A stretch of 64,000 nucleotides of DNA, taken from contig CM055102.1 in assembly GCA_029204225.1 (NCBI GenBank), positions 27,630,922-27,694,921 of the forward strand, read 5' to 3'. Shown here piece by piece: positions 37,027-49,319 of this stretch (positions within the stretch are counted from its first letter, which is position 1; each line of letters opens with the position of its first letter). This DNA comes from Diphasiastrum complanatum (lineage: Eukaryota > Streptophyta > Lycopodiopsida > Lycopodiales > Lycopodiaceae). Made by a program: the position numbers and the translations under genes. The notes below the pieces were generated by a model. The model was not told the origin of the DNA, did no database searches, and worked only from the letters and a program-made list of their open reading frames with translations.

Positions 37027-40000
37027 TCAGTTCATAAATTGGCGACACTTTGTCGATCCACATAGACATGAAATCTTCTTTTCCTCTTGATCAAATTGAT
37101 AGTCATACCTGCATGCATTACACATCATGTTAGTAAGGCTTGAACAAGTTCTACCAGTATTTTCATTTTTCTACAGCTAACTTTGAAATGCAATAACAAT
37201 ACTTTCTTACAAAAACCTTAGGAGCATCAATGAGCTCTTTCCAGCATAAAAGTAGGATTAAGATACTACTAATTTTGAGAAGCTATTATATTAGTTCCTA
37301 GCTTATGGATAGATATTTGTAGAAAGAAGCTTCTTACGTGAGTTCTTGCCCAATAGCCACATTATTTCGAGCAATGAGGACAATACGACTCTCTCCTTCG
37401 CCTTCAACACTTAGTATTCTAGCATAACAAGTTGGTTCACACTGCAACAAAGTAGTGAAATCCTTTTCTGAGCAAAAAATGTATCAAGCAGTTTATAAGG
37501 ATACGATTTTTTGACAGTCGTTACATAGCAAGTGCTCTAGAAATGTGTTTCTTGTTAATTCAATAACTAAAACTTTAAGGTTCTAGATGTTTACCGAGTG
37601 ATTGATTAGGCGGCCTATGTTTCCCTTCTCAGTTGCATCAATCACAATCTCTTCACTGATTTTAAAAAGCTGCATGAAGTAACAATGCCACACAAAAACT
37701 CCATGATCTCATCTTCACCAGAGATGTTGGAAAACATGGTTGTGTTATCATATGATAAACTTACTTCCACTACTCTAGCGAATATGAATTCCAAAATTAC
37801 ATGTACAGATTAGAACAATTTCTTACAGCAAATTGGATGCATGTTACATTGTCCAATTTGAATGCAAAAAAGCTTCACAATTGAATCTTCATAATGTAGC
37901 TAATGGAATCAAGTGGGCTTATTATAACATACATAACAGTCTTTCCCTTGAATGCAATAACGCTTTTCTCTTAGGTCTGCCACACTTCTTCTCACCCTCT
38001 CACCACGATATTCCAACACCTAGAAACCACAAAAACATTAAAAGCACACAATCCAAAATAAAACTAAAAAGATGTTATCTTGTGTACAAGTTTTCTTTGT
38101 AGGCGCTGTGTGCATTAAAAAAGACCTTCAGGTGCCATTACTTTTTTGGTCATCTCAGAATACAAACCACTAGGCCAACAATGAAAGTGAACAATATTTT
38201 GAGACATCAATTTATGTTATAGCAATGTTTTTGTCTACTCCCAAATCCTAATGCATAGAGACTTTCAAAAGCTCTGAACGAACCAAATCATTTGATACAC
38301 ATGAAATTGATACTTGGGCAATGTGATCCATGACCATAATGAAAACTTGGAGAAGACTATTGCATGATTTTCTATTATGAAACAGGTAAGGACTAGTTTG
38401 CAGGGGATTGTCTCTTAAAGAGGTTACATGGCACAAATGCGCTTTCTTCTCTCATGTTGATCATTTAGCCAATTGAAATAATAAGTCCATATAGAGGGGT
38501 GGTAAAACCCATCAAACTTACAATTGAAATGGCCATGTGTGCCAGTAGGACTAGGAGAGGAGCTCAAAATGAACACTTTGAGGACTATGAACTGCAGTTG
38601 CATCGTTCCCACTTAGATTGCTCAAGTTTTAAAAACAGACATGAAACATGGTGTACTTCTTTATCCACTTCATGGAATTGTAATGACAGCCCCAAATGTG
38701 GAACGACTGTGCAGCAGGGAGATAGATACATGGTGACACGGGGACTGACAGGTTTCTCTCCCATTCTTGATAGTGGATATAAACCTTGAGGTGAAAAACA
38801 AGAGATATCCAGCATTGCAACGACTGGGAAGCTGTGCACAGACAGCAGATAGAGAGAGAGCATCGTTATCAGCAAACAGTTTGCATTCTATTCCAAACTT
38901 GCAAACACTTTGCTAAGAACGCATTTGCAAACTCATCGCAAACATCAACATTTATGAAAGGAAATTTTGTATGAAGCATTATTTATGATTGTAACATGTA
39001 AAAATTTGAATATCATGCAATATGGTATTTCTAGCTTCAGAGTTCAAGGCCTTATTTTGAAGTTATTCTGTCCTAAAACTACCCTCAGATTTCCGTCCTT
39101 ATCTAGAGTAAACTTGGAGACTCCCCATGAAATAATTTGCAAGCTTTTTAAATTTTGATTTTCTGTCAAACCATGTTTGCAAACTCAAAACATTTGAAGA
39201 TTGCGAATGTTTGATGGCAACTATGCCGAGTGGGTATGCATAGATATCTAGAAGGTCAAAAACTGAGTTTTGGAGAACGCTTGCAAGGTCATGAAGCTGG
39301 ACAATCAAAAGTCTCCATGCAAGCAAATTCTCAACTCATGATGAAAGATAGAAAAAATTTCCTTAAGTTACCAAGCTCTTCACATGCACAAAAGCCTGGA
39401 GGTTGCAGGTTATAGGTTGCAGGAACTTGCAAGGTTGCAACAATCAACTTCCTAATAAATGAAAGATTTTAAAAACTACTTCCAGAAGCTGCAAACCGAG
39501 ACAAGATTTTTAAAATGTCACGATGAAATATATTCAAAGCTGAGTTTACAACCGCTTTGGTTGAGTTTCAGGTTAACTATAGAAGCCTGCATTTGACATG
39601 CAACGACCAGGGCAAATTGGAGAATAGACTGCTAATGTTTCATTTCAGTGACCTTGTCCTAAGATTGGCGAATGATGCAAACTTTAGATCATCACCTAGT
39701 GAAATTAGTATGTCCCTCTTGCCAACCTAACTTAACTAAGAAAGCTGGTACAAGTCTCAAGGCTATGGCACAAATATTAAAAACTTATAAATTGCTACAT
39801 TGAAAGCTACTAAGGGTGCACAGTGCACATTCCACCTATGCAAAACAAAGTAAACCAGGTCAGACTTCATATTACCATTTCTCCTTCTTGAATTGGGCGC
39901 CGCGCAAACAAACCCCATCCATGAATTGCGGACTTTCCAAAGCATACTAGTGATTTTTCTGTCTTCTGCACTTAAAAGTACGCCAGTGAAAATTGAAATT

Positions 40001-41518
40001 GTTCTAAAGAAGTTGCTACTGGCTGGCTCTCTTAGGCCTAGAATAAATTCTGATTCTAAAAAGCAGCCTAAAACTTAAGATATATACAAATCAGAAATGG
40101 GAGGTGTACAAGAACCTGAAGAATGGCCAATCTTTCCTTTATCTCTACAACTTCTCCTGGTTCAGGCTCTGAACAACCCTACAAAAAGCAACCAATACCA
40201 AACGAGCACATCATTAGACACTTGTAGAAGAGATAAGTACCCCAAAGATTCAAAAGACAATAGAGATGGGGAGGACAAGAAAGGATTATGATTCCAAGAT
40301 TGTCATCGCACTCTTAGGTCGTGTATAGCATCGACTGGATGCCAGCTATAGCCCGAGACTCTGTAAGCTACTGCATCTTTGCTAGTTCTCTGCAAAAACA
40401 GAAACCCAATACAGTAGGTATGTTGGGTAAAGAGGAAACTAAAACCTGAAGCAAGGTAAGACCAATGAGCCGATTCAAAAAGGAAGTGCTCAAGCCTCAA
40501 ACCTGAGAGTGATGCGGACTATGGACTCAAAGCATATTATTACCTGATTAAATGCCCATCTTATGTCTCTGCAACACTATTAGGAAGAAATTATGCAAAA
40601 GGAAAATAGTTTGAGAAGGCCTAGCTGTCGGGGCTTATTACATTGCCACTCTTTACCCCAGATAAGAAAGTAGACCACATGGGTTTCCCAACAATCTGGA
40701 GACTTAATTTATAGCATACCCTCACATCAAAAAAATGAATAGTTAATAGATTCAACATAAAAAAATGATTTGGATGGAAAGGAAGCTGAGCATGCTCCCT
40801 CATATCAGATTTCCCAGTTATAAGGATAAGGACTCAAACTTCAGTAAGGTTTTAACATCATATAAAACAGGCAACCTGGACAAGAGCATGAGGCTGACTG
40901 TTGCACTAAGGTGTGACTGGGCATGATGCCCCCTTTCACATGCATGTCCACTAAATGCTGGTTGAAAGATGAGGCAAAATAACTGTTGTCAATCTGTTTC
41001 AATAATGTGTGATGCTATGTACTGTGGCAAGATCATTAATGTACCACTTAAAATCATACCAAGCAAAAGCTGAAAAGATGGAAGCTGCATTTTAACAGAA
41101 TTAAACCTTGCCGAATTCACCAGATTACATAGAGATTCTTCTGAAATGGATTCATACATGGATAATGCAAATACAGCAATGTGGGGCCACCGGAATGTAT
41201 CCCAGATGTGTTTAATATCTTGGTCAAGCCTACCACAAACATGAGATCTTAAAGAGAAGCTCTGAATCTTCAGAAAAAAATCTTCAAAATGAAAAAATAA
41301 TAACCTTGTCATTGGTAACATATGCTTGACATCTTGCAGCAGAAGAATATTTTGTCCGCTTGAACTGCTGGAATGACTTTTCCAGATTATTAGACAATCT
41401 GCTTGCAACTACCAAACTTCCCAAGCTTGTTTCCTCACTATTTGGGCATTGCTGTTTTCTTGTCATGAGCCTTGCGTGAGGCGAGTTGAAGTGTACAAAC
41501 ACATCTGAATTCGGTGCT
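37027..41518 (-). CDS. ATX3/4/5-like histone H3K4 methyltransferase, last eight exons
   Basis: Exons on the minus strand: 41518-41305 ([25 protein letters not shown]), 40389-40312 ([20 protein letters not shown]), 40178-40116 ([10 protein letters not shown]), 39965-39876 ([20 protein letters not shown]), 38019-37933 ([20 protein letters not shown]), 37669-37595 ([17 protein letters not shown]), 37441-37338 ([23 protein letters not shown]) and 37108-37027 ([19 protein letters not shown], stop TGA). SET landmarks are all present: GWGLFA and EYRGE for S-adenosylmethionine binding, RLINHSC, ELTYDY, and a CxCx4C post-SET zinc site. Sequence and order fit the ATX3/4/5 trithorax group, which methylates histone H3 lysine 4. 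Every join keeps frame; one donor (AGA/gtgcga) is weak. The post-SET linker is shorter than in Arabidopsis. PWWP/PHD exons lie upstream and were not found. Confidence 0.9.
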
Positions 41519-44246
41519 CTGTCCATTATCAAAAAGATTATCCCCTTAGTTACACAGTATCTAATTAACCAGAAAAGAGATAGATGAAATGAATAATGCC
41601 TTTACCATCCCTACAAATGACAACCTTAAGAGAGATTTTACACCAGGACAAGTGGAGCCTCTTTTAATTAGGGTCTTCAAATGGAGGTCTTAGTAAGGAC
41701 CCCTGGAGTACAAATTATGGGTTTATTATCGGGCCTTATTGATTACTTGTGGACCCCTAAGGTGCACGAATTAAAAATGAGGACCAAACAGCTCCCTAGA
41801 AGGACCCTATATGGAACAAATGGAGACCGTACACTAGCCATCAACCCTGATTTGAGCCTATAAATGCTCTCATTTGACAAATTTGATAATAGAGATCATG
41901 AGCTTCTTCAAGATATAACTTGGCGAGAAATGTTCATTTGTAGGAGGTCCTGCAACAGAGTCCATTGTTGATTGTTCTTCAGATCTTGATTGGAAATCCG
42001 TATCATTTGTTCATTGCTCTATTGTTCTAATACTGCATAATTTTCTATGGTTGTGATTGTAATTGGATGTTAAGGCACAAGGGAAAGTCTGTGTGTTGAA
42101 TTCAGAACACATAGGATGAAGGAGAAAGTACTTAGTGGGCACTACAAATTTTACAGGGCGCTAGACCTCAATAGTTCCAATTTCCTAGAAATCCAGATAA
42201 AAGAGAGGAAAAAGTGTTCTAAGATCATATTTTTTAGTCAAGATTGCGAAGCATCACTTTTCTTTTCTGTTCTGGCAACATAATATATGGCTTCTTGGAG
42301 GTGACCTGCAGAGAATTCTAGGGTTTTATTGGCTTTCAGGTTTCAGAAAGCAGGTTAGAAAATGGGTCTCGACTCCTAAGTCCTCATTGTTGGCTCCTAA
42401 ATAACAAATGCTCAGTGCTGAGTGCTCAGCAGCCACCAGCTTTAATGCAGCTCAATGTTATAAGTTATAACTATCGAAGGTAAAAATTAGAAGAGCTCTT
42501 CGAACATACCTAGTAGTAGGTCTAAGGTGACTATTTACTGATAGGGATATTACGATTTAGCTTTTAAGCAAGATTCAGACAATGTCGAACTTTGGGTATA
42601 TGTATGGCCGAGGGACATTCTAGAAGCATGTTATGGGACTAAATAACTATGCATTTCCTGGCTCTTGCACCTTATTGGTCACATTACGTGACACAATCAT
42701 TATAGAATCATGCCCTATCACCTGACTATTGATTCCTGAATCGCAGATGTTGAATGCTTAGTGGCTACAGTGCTCATTGTTATAAGTCATAACCTGACAA
42801 GATTTAAACTTGGAGAGTTCTTTAAATTTGTCTTGAAATACAATAATAGGCATCTAATCAATGATAGCAAGACACCTGTATTGAAACCTTAGAATCAAAC
42901 AAGTGGGTTAAATGCTTAGTTACAACTTCCTAATAATATTGAAGAGCTTTTCAAAATTGATTCGAAACTTCAAATATGGTAGTGGGTACTCAATAGCAAG
43001 ACACATCGACGGTCAGTAGGATAATTGACAAGGATTGGATGTAAGAGAGCCAGGCTGCCTACACATTAACTGAGCGAAGCTTCTATTAATCAAATCTTCA
43101 CACTGGTCTATCAAATCTAGGAGAGGTTTGCACATTGATTCAGTGAAGATTATATGCAAAGCAAATTACATTCTCAATAACAATAGTAGTAAATCTGAAC
43201 AAAGAAAAACAAGAAAAAAGTGTGCACTAGCTTTTGTTTTTGATTCGAACTGCTACTGGTAAAACCACGATTCAAGAAAACATTACTTTTCTTTGTCATG
43301 TATCTAAATAAAGTGCTCAACGATGCATAATAATATCCACTGTAAGCTTTGTTGCACCCAAAGGGGTTATTAGCCTTAGGACAACTCAAAGTACTTTTTT
43401 ATGAGGATAATAGGCCAAAAAGGGCCAAAGTAGACTTAACATCAAAATAGTTAAGTCAAGTTAAGGGATGGGCTTTGCCTATAAGTAGGTGATGGACATC
43501 AATGTTTATATCTTTTCGCTCATTTGCATTTGAATGAGCTCGGAGTTCTACCTCCTCTCCCTCTTGTGGATGAGAACTAATTGGATCTTCCCTGCCCTCT
43601 AGGTCTCATGTGCCCAATCCACATGAATCCATGCCCTGTTTGAGGTCTAATCAATAATTGTACTGATCTATCTACTCAATCCGTAATTCCATGGAGGTTC
43701 TTTGTGTATCTTGTTTCTTGTGGCTATTTCAACATGAATGCCTTGTCCTTTTCTCGTTATTGCTATTTTCTTGGGATTGACACATGACATAGTTGATGGC
43801 CTCTGGATTGAGTTAGTTCTAATGGCAACTCTATGAATTGCGTCTTTGGACTTTATGAACAAATCACAACCCATGATGTTGTTAAACATCATAACAAAAT
43901 TAGAGAGGCCGATTATTCATGCATCGCCCTAAAATAACTTTGGAGAAGTACTAAAAAGACAATTTTAGATCTAGGAATATGAGTAGTACGGGTTGCACTC
44001 AGTTTGTTGAAATCTATATATTCTTAGATTGTAAAATGATAGAAATTACGTTTATATGTCTAGGATTGTGATCGAGACAATAAAGGAGGCATGCAATGAG
44101 TCCACCAAAAAAATCTCAATAACAACTTCATCGTGCATAGAAATCAGGGCAGGTCTTCACATGATGAGATAATAATAAAAAAGCACATTTTGCTAATAAA
44201 GGATCTTTCTATTAATTAATTCTAAATTTTAGACAATTATGTCCAA
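41519..44246. other. No gene recognised
   Basis: Upstream side of the SET-domain gene. I looked for PHD-finger exons on the minus strand and saw none. Minus-strand frames at 43389-43174 and 43892-43668 are not recognisable. Confidence 0.4.
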
Positions 44247-44550
44247 GACCTAAGAACATCCAACACGCATGATGGAGTTGGATTCATGCAAATGTTTGCT
44301 ATTGAGAATACTGAATATTTAATCCATAGGTCCCGCGCTACTGTGGGTACCGCGGATCCCGGTACCGCGGGACCGTACTGGTACCGCGGTACCATCATGA
44401 CCTAAGAACATCCAACATGCATGATGGAGTTGGATTCATGCAAACGTTTGCTATTGAGAATACTGAATATTTAATCCATAGGTCCCGCGATACTGTGGGT
44501 ACCCCGCGGATCCCGGTACCGCGGGACCGTACTGGTACCGCGGTACCATG
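44247..44550 (+). repeat. 152-base tandem duplication including transposon end
   Basis: The word gacctaagaacatccaac starts at 44247 and 44399. Each copy runs through ctgaatatttaatccatagg and into tcccgcg, ctgtgggtacc and ggtaccgcgg. The unit thus joins flank-like AT-rich DNA to the palindromic end of the hAT element. The copies differ by only a few bases. Confidence 0.85.
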
Positions 44551-44909
44551 ATGGTACCGCGGTACATTGATGGTACCGCGGTACCATAATATATTAATAT
44601 AATTAATATTTAATATTTTTTCAGATTTTTTAAACCTAATCTACCCGCCCCCCTCGCTTCTTCTCTCCCAGTTTTTTTCCAGCCATCGTTGCCCTGCCTT
44701 CACTACTAGTTTTGTTGCCCTGCCTTCGCTGCCTTGCGTCTGATTTGCGTCGCCCTTTGCCCACAGACCGCCCTGCCTTGCTTTGCAAGAACCTGCCTTC
44801 GCCCATTTTCAGCGTCTCTCCAACAGTGAACCCTGCTGTTTTCTTTCCAACTTTCCATCCTTCCAGCTTTAGCTTCATCTGCATTTTTTCCCTAGTTTTC
44901 TCCATCGCA

Positions 44910-46696
44910 ATGGTGCAGTCCGACCTTTCCGGTCTGTGGGACGAGGTGGACGTTGTCAGGCGGGTTGCCGACAAGACCAACAAGACCGGTCAGAAGGTCG
45001 TGCATTGCCGATACTGCCTAGTCAAATTTGCTGCGTCCCTCACTCGCCTTAAAGGCCACCTGCTCGATGCACGCGCCAAAAATGGTGGCACCTTAAATGC
45101 TGCCCCTTGTGGCAGCATGTCCGTCCCCGACAAGCAGCGACTACTAGACACCTACGGGCCACCTCTCGTGGCGGGGGAGAACACCATTCGGAGGGCGTTC
45201 TCCGGTTTTGCACCGCTCCTTATGTGGCTAACCCAGAGTTGCTGCCTGCTTAGCTGGCACGCACGAGGAGAGGGAGTGCATCCTCGTCCTGTCCCATTGC
45301 CCCTCATCCCCCTCAGACAGTTCAGCCACACGGACCCCCATCTGCACCCATTCCGGTTGATCCTGTCCCCTCGCATCCGCCAGTTGCCACTGCGGTTCCA
45401 CCACCACGTCCTGTTGTTCGCACGCCCCCAGTTTACGATTTTCTCATGGACTCTCCGCCACCCGAGCAGGCCCCGGATGTTACTAACGAGGCCTTCGAGG
45501 ATGTGGAGGATATCCCTTCCTCCCTCCCTTTCCATCCGGATGACCTCCCTAGCCAGCAGTTTTCGTATCCCATGCCAGATGTTGCCCCTCCACCAGTCCA
45601 CCCCACTTATGTTGTTGCACCCATCCCTGCCAGTGCATCCCACTCTCCCCATTCCACGTCTATAGCCAATGCATCCACTAGTGCCCAGCCTGTCGCGTCA
45701 TCATCCATTCCCATCACGGTTGGTGCACCATGCTGGAGGTCCACCACCCGTCACCCACCAAGGAGAGCCCTTGTGCAGCAGACCATTCGCGGCGTGCATC
45801 AGCCGCACATGGACAGAGAGGCCACACAGGCCGTGGCCAGTTTGATTTATGAGCTGAACCTACCTTTTGCCATCACCGATTCTGAGCCCTTCAGAGGGGC
45901 ATTCCGCCTTGCACAATCTGTCAGCCCTAGCTGGAGAGTCCCTAGTTCAGAGGTTGTCCGCACACACATGCTGAGAGATAGGGTCGAGTCCTTGTCTAGA
46001 GAGATGGAGCCTCTACGCCGCCACTGGGCCACATATGGATGCAGCATCATGTCCGATGGCTAGATTGATGTCAGGAGGAGGCCGATCCTCAACATCTTGG
46101 TCTCCAGCTGCATGGGTACATAGTTTTTGAGAGTCGTGGATTGTAGTAGAGGAGGGAGAGTCATATCTGCAGAGTTCATGTACGACGTCATTAGGTCTTC
46201 CATCCTGTCCATAGGCCCCCAGCATGTCGTTACGGTGGTGACGGACAATGCCACCACCTGCGTTCAGATAGGTGTCCTGCTAGAGGCCAAGTTCCCTCAC
46301 ATCGTCCATACCCCCTGTGCAGCGCACAACATAGACCTTCTCATGGGGGACATAGGTGCATTTCCCTAGGTTAGAGCCATCGTCCGCGAGGCCCGCTTCC
46401 TGGTGACTTTTGTCACCAGAAAGAGGCGTGTTCTTGCCATGTTCCGAGTGTTCAGCCATTTGGACCTCCGGAAGCCAGCCCCCACACGCTTTGCTTTCGA
46501 CTTGGTGGTGATCGACCGTCTGATCAGGTGCAGGGCACAGCTTCTACAGATGGTTGCTAGTGATCTTTGGCGTGCCAATACGTTTCAGCACACTGAGGAT
46601 GGGGAGCACTTTTCTTCCACGGTGAGGGGAGACCAGTTTTGGAGGGAGACATTGTCAGAACTCCTTCGACAATTGTGTCATTTGTTATTCAGCTGA
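44910..46696 (+). pseudogene. hAT transposase (BED zinc finger, DUF659), inactivated
   Basis: ATG at 44910 follows a pyrimidine-rich leader. The N-terminus is a BED zinc finger (VVHCRYCLVKFAASLTRLKG, then HLLDARAKNG). After a frameshift near 45220 and a Pro/Ala-rich linker comes the DUF659 catalytic core: QAVASLIYELNLPFAITDSE, WATYGCSIMSDG, FLRVVDCS, VVTDNATTCVQIG and FPHIVHTPCAAHNIDLLMGD. The first two acidic residues of the hAT triad are visible in SDG and TDNA. In-frame TAG stops at about 45251, 46061, 46118 and 46368 interrupt it. The frame ends at 46696 before the hAT C-terminal dimerisation region, which carries the third acidic residue and appears deleted. Confidence 0.82.
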
Positions 46697-46747
46697 TGAC
46701 ATTGATCTCTCTCTTTAGTCTCCTTAATCTCTCTCTTTGATTGCACC

Positions 46748-47832
46748 GATTGGGAGGCCATGCAGGGTCTACAGGGTGCACATGATGAGGCACAGGATGA
46801 GGCACGGGTTGATTCAGGGGATGGTGCACAAGATGAGGCCCAGAGCCTAGAGCATTTGTATTCAGATGCCCAGCTAGATGACTTGATTGCCACGTTGGAT
46901 TCAGAGGCCCAGCAGATGTCGAGCGTTAGGGCACCCCCATCATCTCTTGCCAGCATGCCATACACAGAGTCTCAGCCAAAGCAACTATATGAGGTGCCTC
47001 CAGTTCCTCCAGTTCCTCAAAGGGTATATGTGCGCTGCACAGCTCCTCCAGTGCCATCGATGCCATTGAGGCCTGCAGCCCCTCCATCGCCATCCACTTC
47101 TGTAGCACCAGGTCTCCATGGCCGGCCACTATTTGTGCCCAGGTTTTCTCTTGTAGCGCCCACATCCACAGTGGCTCCTCCAGTGGCAACACCCACTTCA
47201 CATCCTCCTTCTTTGGCAGCACCCACTCCACTGGCTCCCCCTTTGGCAGCACCCAGGATGTACCAGTACCGGCCACCACAGTGCCCCTTTCAGTACATAT
47301 CGCCGTTGTACTTGCCTCCTACACAGTCAGTTCCTCCACCTGCAACAGCCCCACGGGCACACACTCCACGGGCTCATCCTCCTCGCTCAACTGCACAGGG
47401 AGTTCCCTCTTTGGCTTCCCTATCCCAGCCGGCCTAAGCTTGGGCCCAGCCTAGCCAGACAGGTGATTTGCATGGGGATGATGAGGCATTGACGCTCCTC
47501 TCGTCCGCAAGAGACCAGGAAGGCCAAGGGTGCACCGAACAAGAAAGGCAAAGCACAGAAACTGCCAGAGAGGAGAGGACGACCTCGCAGGGCTCCAGTT
47601 ACAGCTAGAGGTGTAGTATTACAGCCAGCTGGAGCAGGTGTTGTTGGTTTTGGCTTGCTTGGGGGCTGATGCGAAGGTAGATTGGGATGATGCTAGTGAC
47701 GAGTTCTCCTCCTCGGATACACAGCCCATGCCAGTTCCAGACAGGCACAAATATTGGCTACGAGAGTCAGCTCGGGGCCTTGAGTTGTCTCCGGAGCATT
47801 CGTCTGAGTCTAAGTCTGAACCAGAGTATTAA
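46748..47832 (+). pseudogene. C-terminal tail of hAT transposase: acidic, Pro-rich, AT-hook-like
   Basis: Starts in the transposase region after the apparent deletion. An acidic part with DEAQDEAR-type repeats (46758-46900) is followed by a long Pro/Ala-rich stretch to 47437. After frame changes, 47510-47620 gives a basic KKGKAQKLPERRGRPRRAP segment with an AT-hook-like GRPRR core, and 47638-47832 an acidic Ser-rich end (DWDDASDEFSSSD). Probably one open frame originally; nuclear targeting by the basic part is inference. Confidence 0.5.
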
Positions 47833-48460
47833 TTGTGGCTCTATTATTTTAATTTCAGCAGTTTGTTTCTAGCAGACGGTCGACCAGTGTATTCAGACCA
47901 TTTTTCACATTATATTCAGTGTTTGTACTTTATTTGCTACACATTGTGCATGTGTCGCTCTGTACATGTGATGCTATATTTTCAATTTTATCTCAAATTC
48001 TATGTGCATGTGTGAATCGTATTTATTAATTTCGATTGAAGAGAATGATAGCTTCACAGAAATGCACCTACAAACTGATCATTGATGCCACAACAAACTG
48101 ATAGCACATGCACTCCAAACGCTGAGCAGAGCAATTACCCCTAACCCCTAAACCCGTGACGGCATTTCATAAACACATATATTACATTGCATTTAAAAAA
48201 ATACAAAGATTGCATTTCACAGCACCAGGCGCACGTTGCACAAAAAACACACTGTATATTCAGCCGTTGTATCAAAATAACATTACGTATCCTGCCATAT
48301 ATGGCTAGGTCCTTTTTTATACAACTATCTAGTTATTTGCCGCACCCTAAACTGCCGAAAATTACATAGCAACAGTCCGCCACATACGGCTGGACTTTAT
48401 CTATTCTAAACATTCCTACGGATCCTCCACCGACTCCTCGCCCTCGTCAGGTGCATTGTT

Positions 48461-48830
48461 CTATAGCTCTCGCTCTGCCTCCTGGTTAGCCCAACGTTTG
48501 GCCGCCCTTTCCCTGACCATGATGAGCTGCCGTCGTGTGAAGTTCATTCCGATCTGCTCATCCAAATCCAGCTCGACAGTGGGGGCAGAGGCCACAGCGG
48601 GGGTGGGGATCTGTAGCTCTGGGTGTCTCTGTCGAGTCTGTCGCAGCATCTCTGCAATGTCTGCCTCTTGCTTCCGATGTCTTTCGTTGTGCCTTCAGAT
48701 ATCTTCCTCGAGCTTCCTCCTGGCTTCGCCCTCGGGCTTCGATGGTATGCACTCTACCATCTTGATCGACTTTCTCCTCACAGCGCCCTGGTCCTCGAAC
48801 AACCTCTCACAGCACCCTGGTTCTCAAACA
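48461..48830 (-). other. Second, convergent reading frame in the hAT element
   Basis: On the minus strand, facing the transposase: KMVECIPSKPEGEARRKLEE, a TGA or TAG-type break, then KQEADIAEMLRQTRQRHPEL and ELDLDEQIGMNFTRRQLIMV ending RWANQEAEREL before a stop. Basic and likely helical or coiled-coil. GC content and codon coherence match the transposase. I do not recognise it. It may be an accessory protein of the element or a captured host fragment. Confidence 0.45.
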
Positions 48831-49205
48831 GCCTCTCACAGCCTGTCACTGGCTCTCTCTGGCTCTCTCACTGGCTATCATTGGCTCTCTCACAGGCTCT
48901 GAAAATGCCTCTCACAATGGCATTGTGAGTGCCTATTTATCCCCACAGCTTGATCAGCCATGTGCATCCCCATCATCCCTCCATGTGCCTCTGTACCTGC
49001 CCCCATGTGTTGCTCCCCCCCTGTGCTGCTCTCCCATTGGCCCCATGGCCTGCTCACCCACAGTGCCCATGTGTTGTTGCACCTGTCCCCCTGTACCCTC
49101 TTTTTTTACACCCAAAACCCTAATTTTTCCATTTTTTAAAGCCCATTTTACTATATAAAAGGCAGTTATTAATTATAAAAAAAAATTAAAAAAATATTTA
49201 AAAAT

Positions 49206-49292
49206 GGTACCGCCCTGGTACCGTGGATCCTAAGGCGGTACCGTACTGGCGGTACCACCATTATGGTACCGACGGTACCATAATGTCGGTAA
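49206..49292 (+). repeat. Right-end GGTACC cluster of the hAT element
   Basis: Six GGTACC sites within about 75 bases, some as GGTACCGnnGGTACC, with ggatcc between two of them as in the left end. Confidence 0.8.
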
Positions 49293-49319
49293 TGCACCTG
49301 TTTGTTTCCTTTCCACCAG

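Larger units (their letters stand above)
44330..49292 (+). mobile_element. hAT-type DNA transposon with GGTACC palindromic ends
   Basis: A GC-rich 5-kb block in AT-rich surroundings. Both ends carry clusters of GGTACCGCGGTACC-type palindromes (44345-44590 and 49206-49280). Between them are a BED/DUF659 transposase pseudogene, a Pro-rich and acidic C-terminal section, and a second frame on the opposite strand. I could not define exact terminal repeats or an 8-bp target duplication; the left end is duplicated. The right flank is a gypsy protease fragment, so it probably inserted into a retroelement. Confidence 0.7.

Noticed and set aside
38499-38875. Overlapping frames on both strands inside the SET-gene intron
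   Set aside because: They lie between the exons at 38019 and 39876, do not match the family, and would break the reading frame.
40312-40389. Doubt over exon with weak donor AGA/gtgcga
   Set aside because: Kept as an exon because the frame, the family match ([13 protein letters not shown]) and the phase of the next exon all agree.
45152-45652. 166-codon minus-strand frame
   Set aside because: Antisense shadow of the GC-rich, Pro-rich transposase linker.
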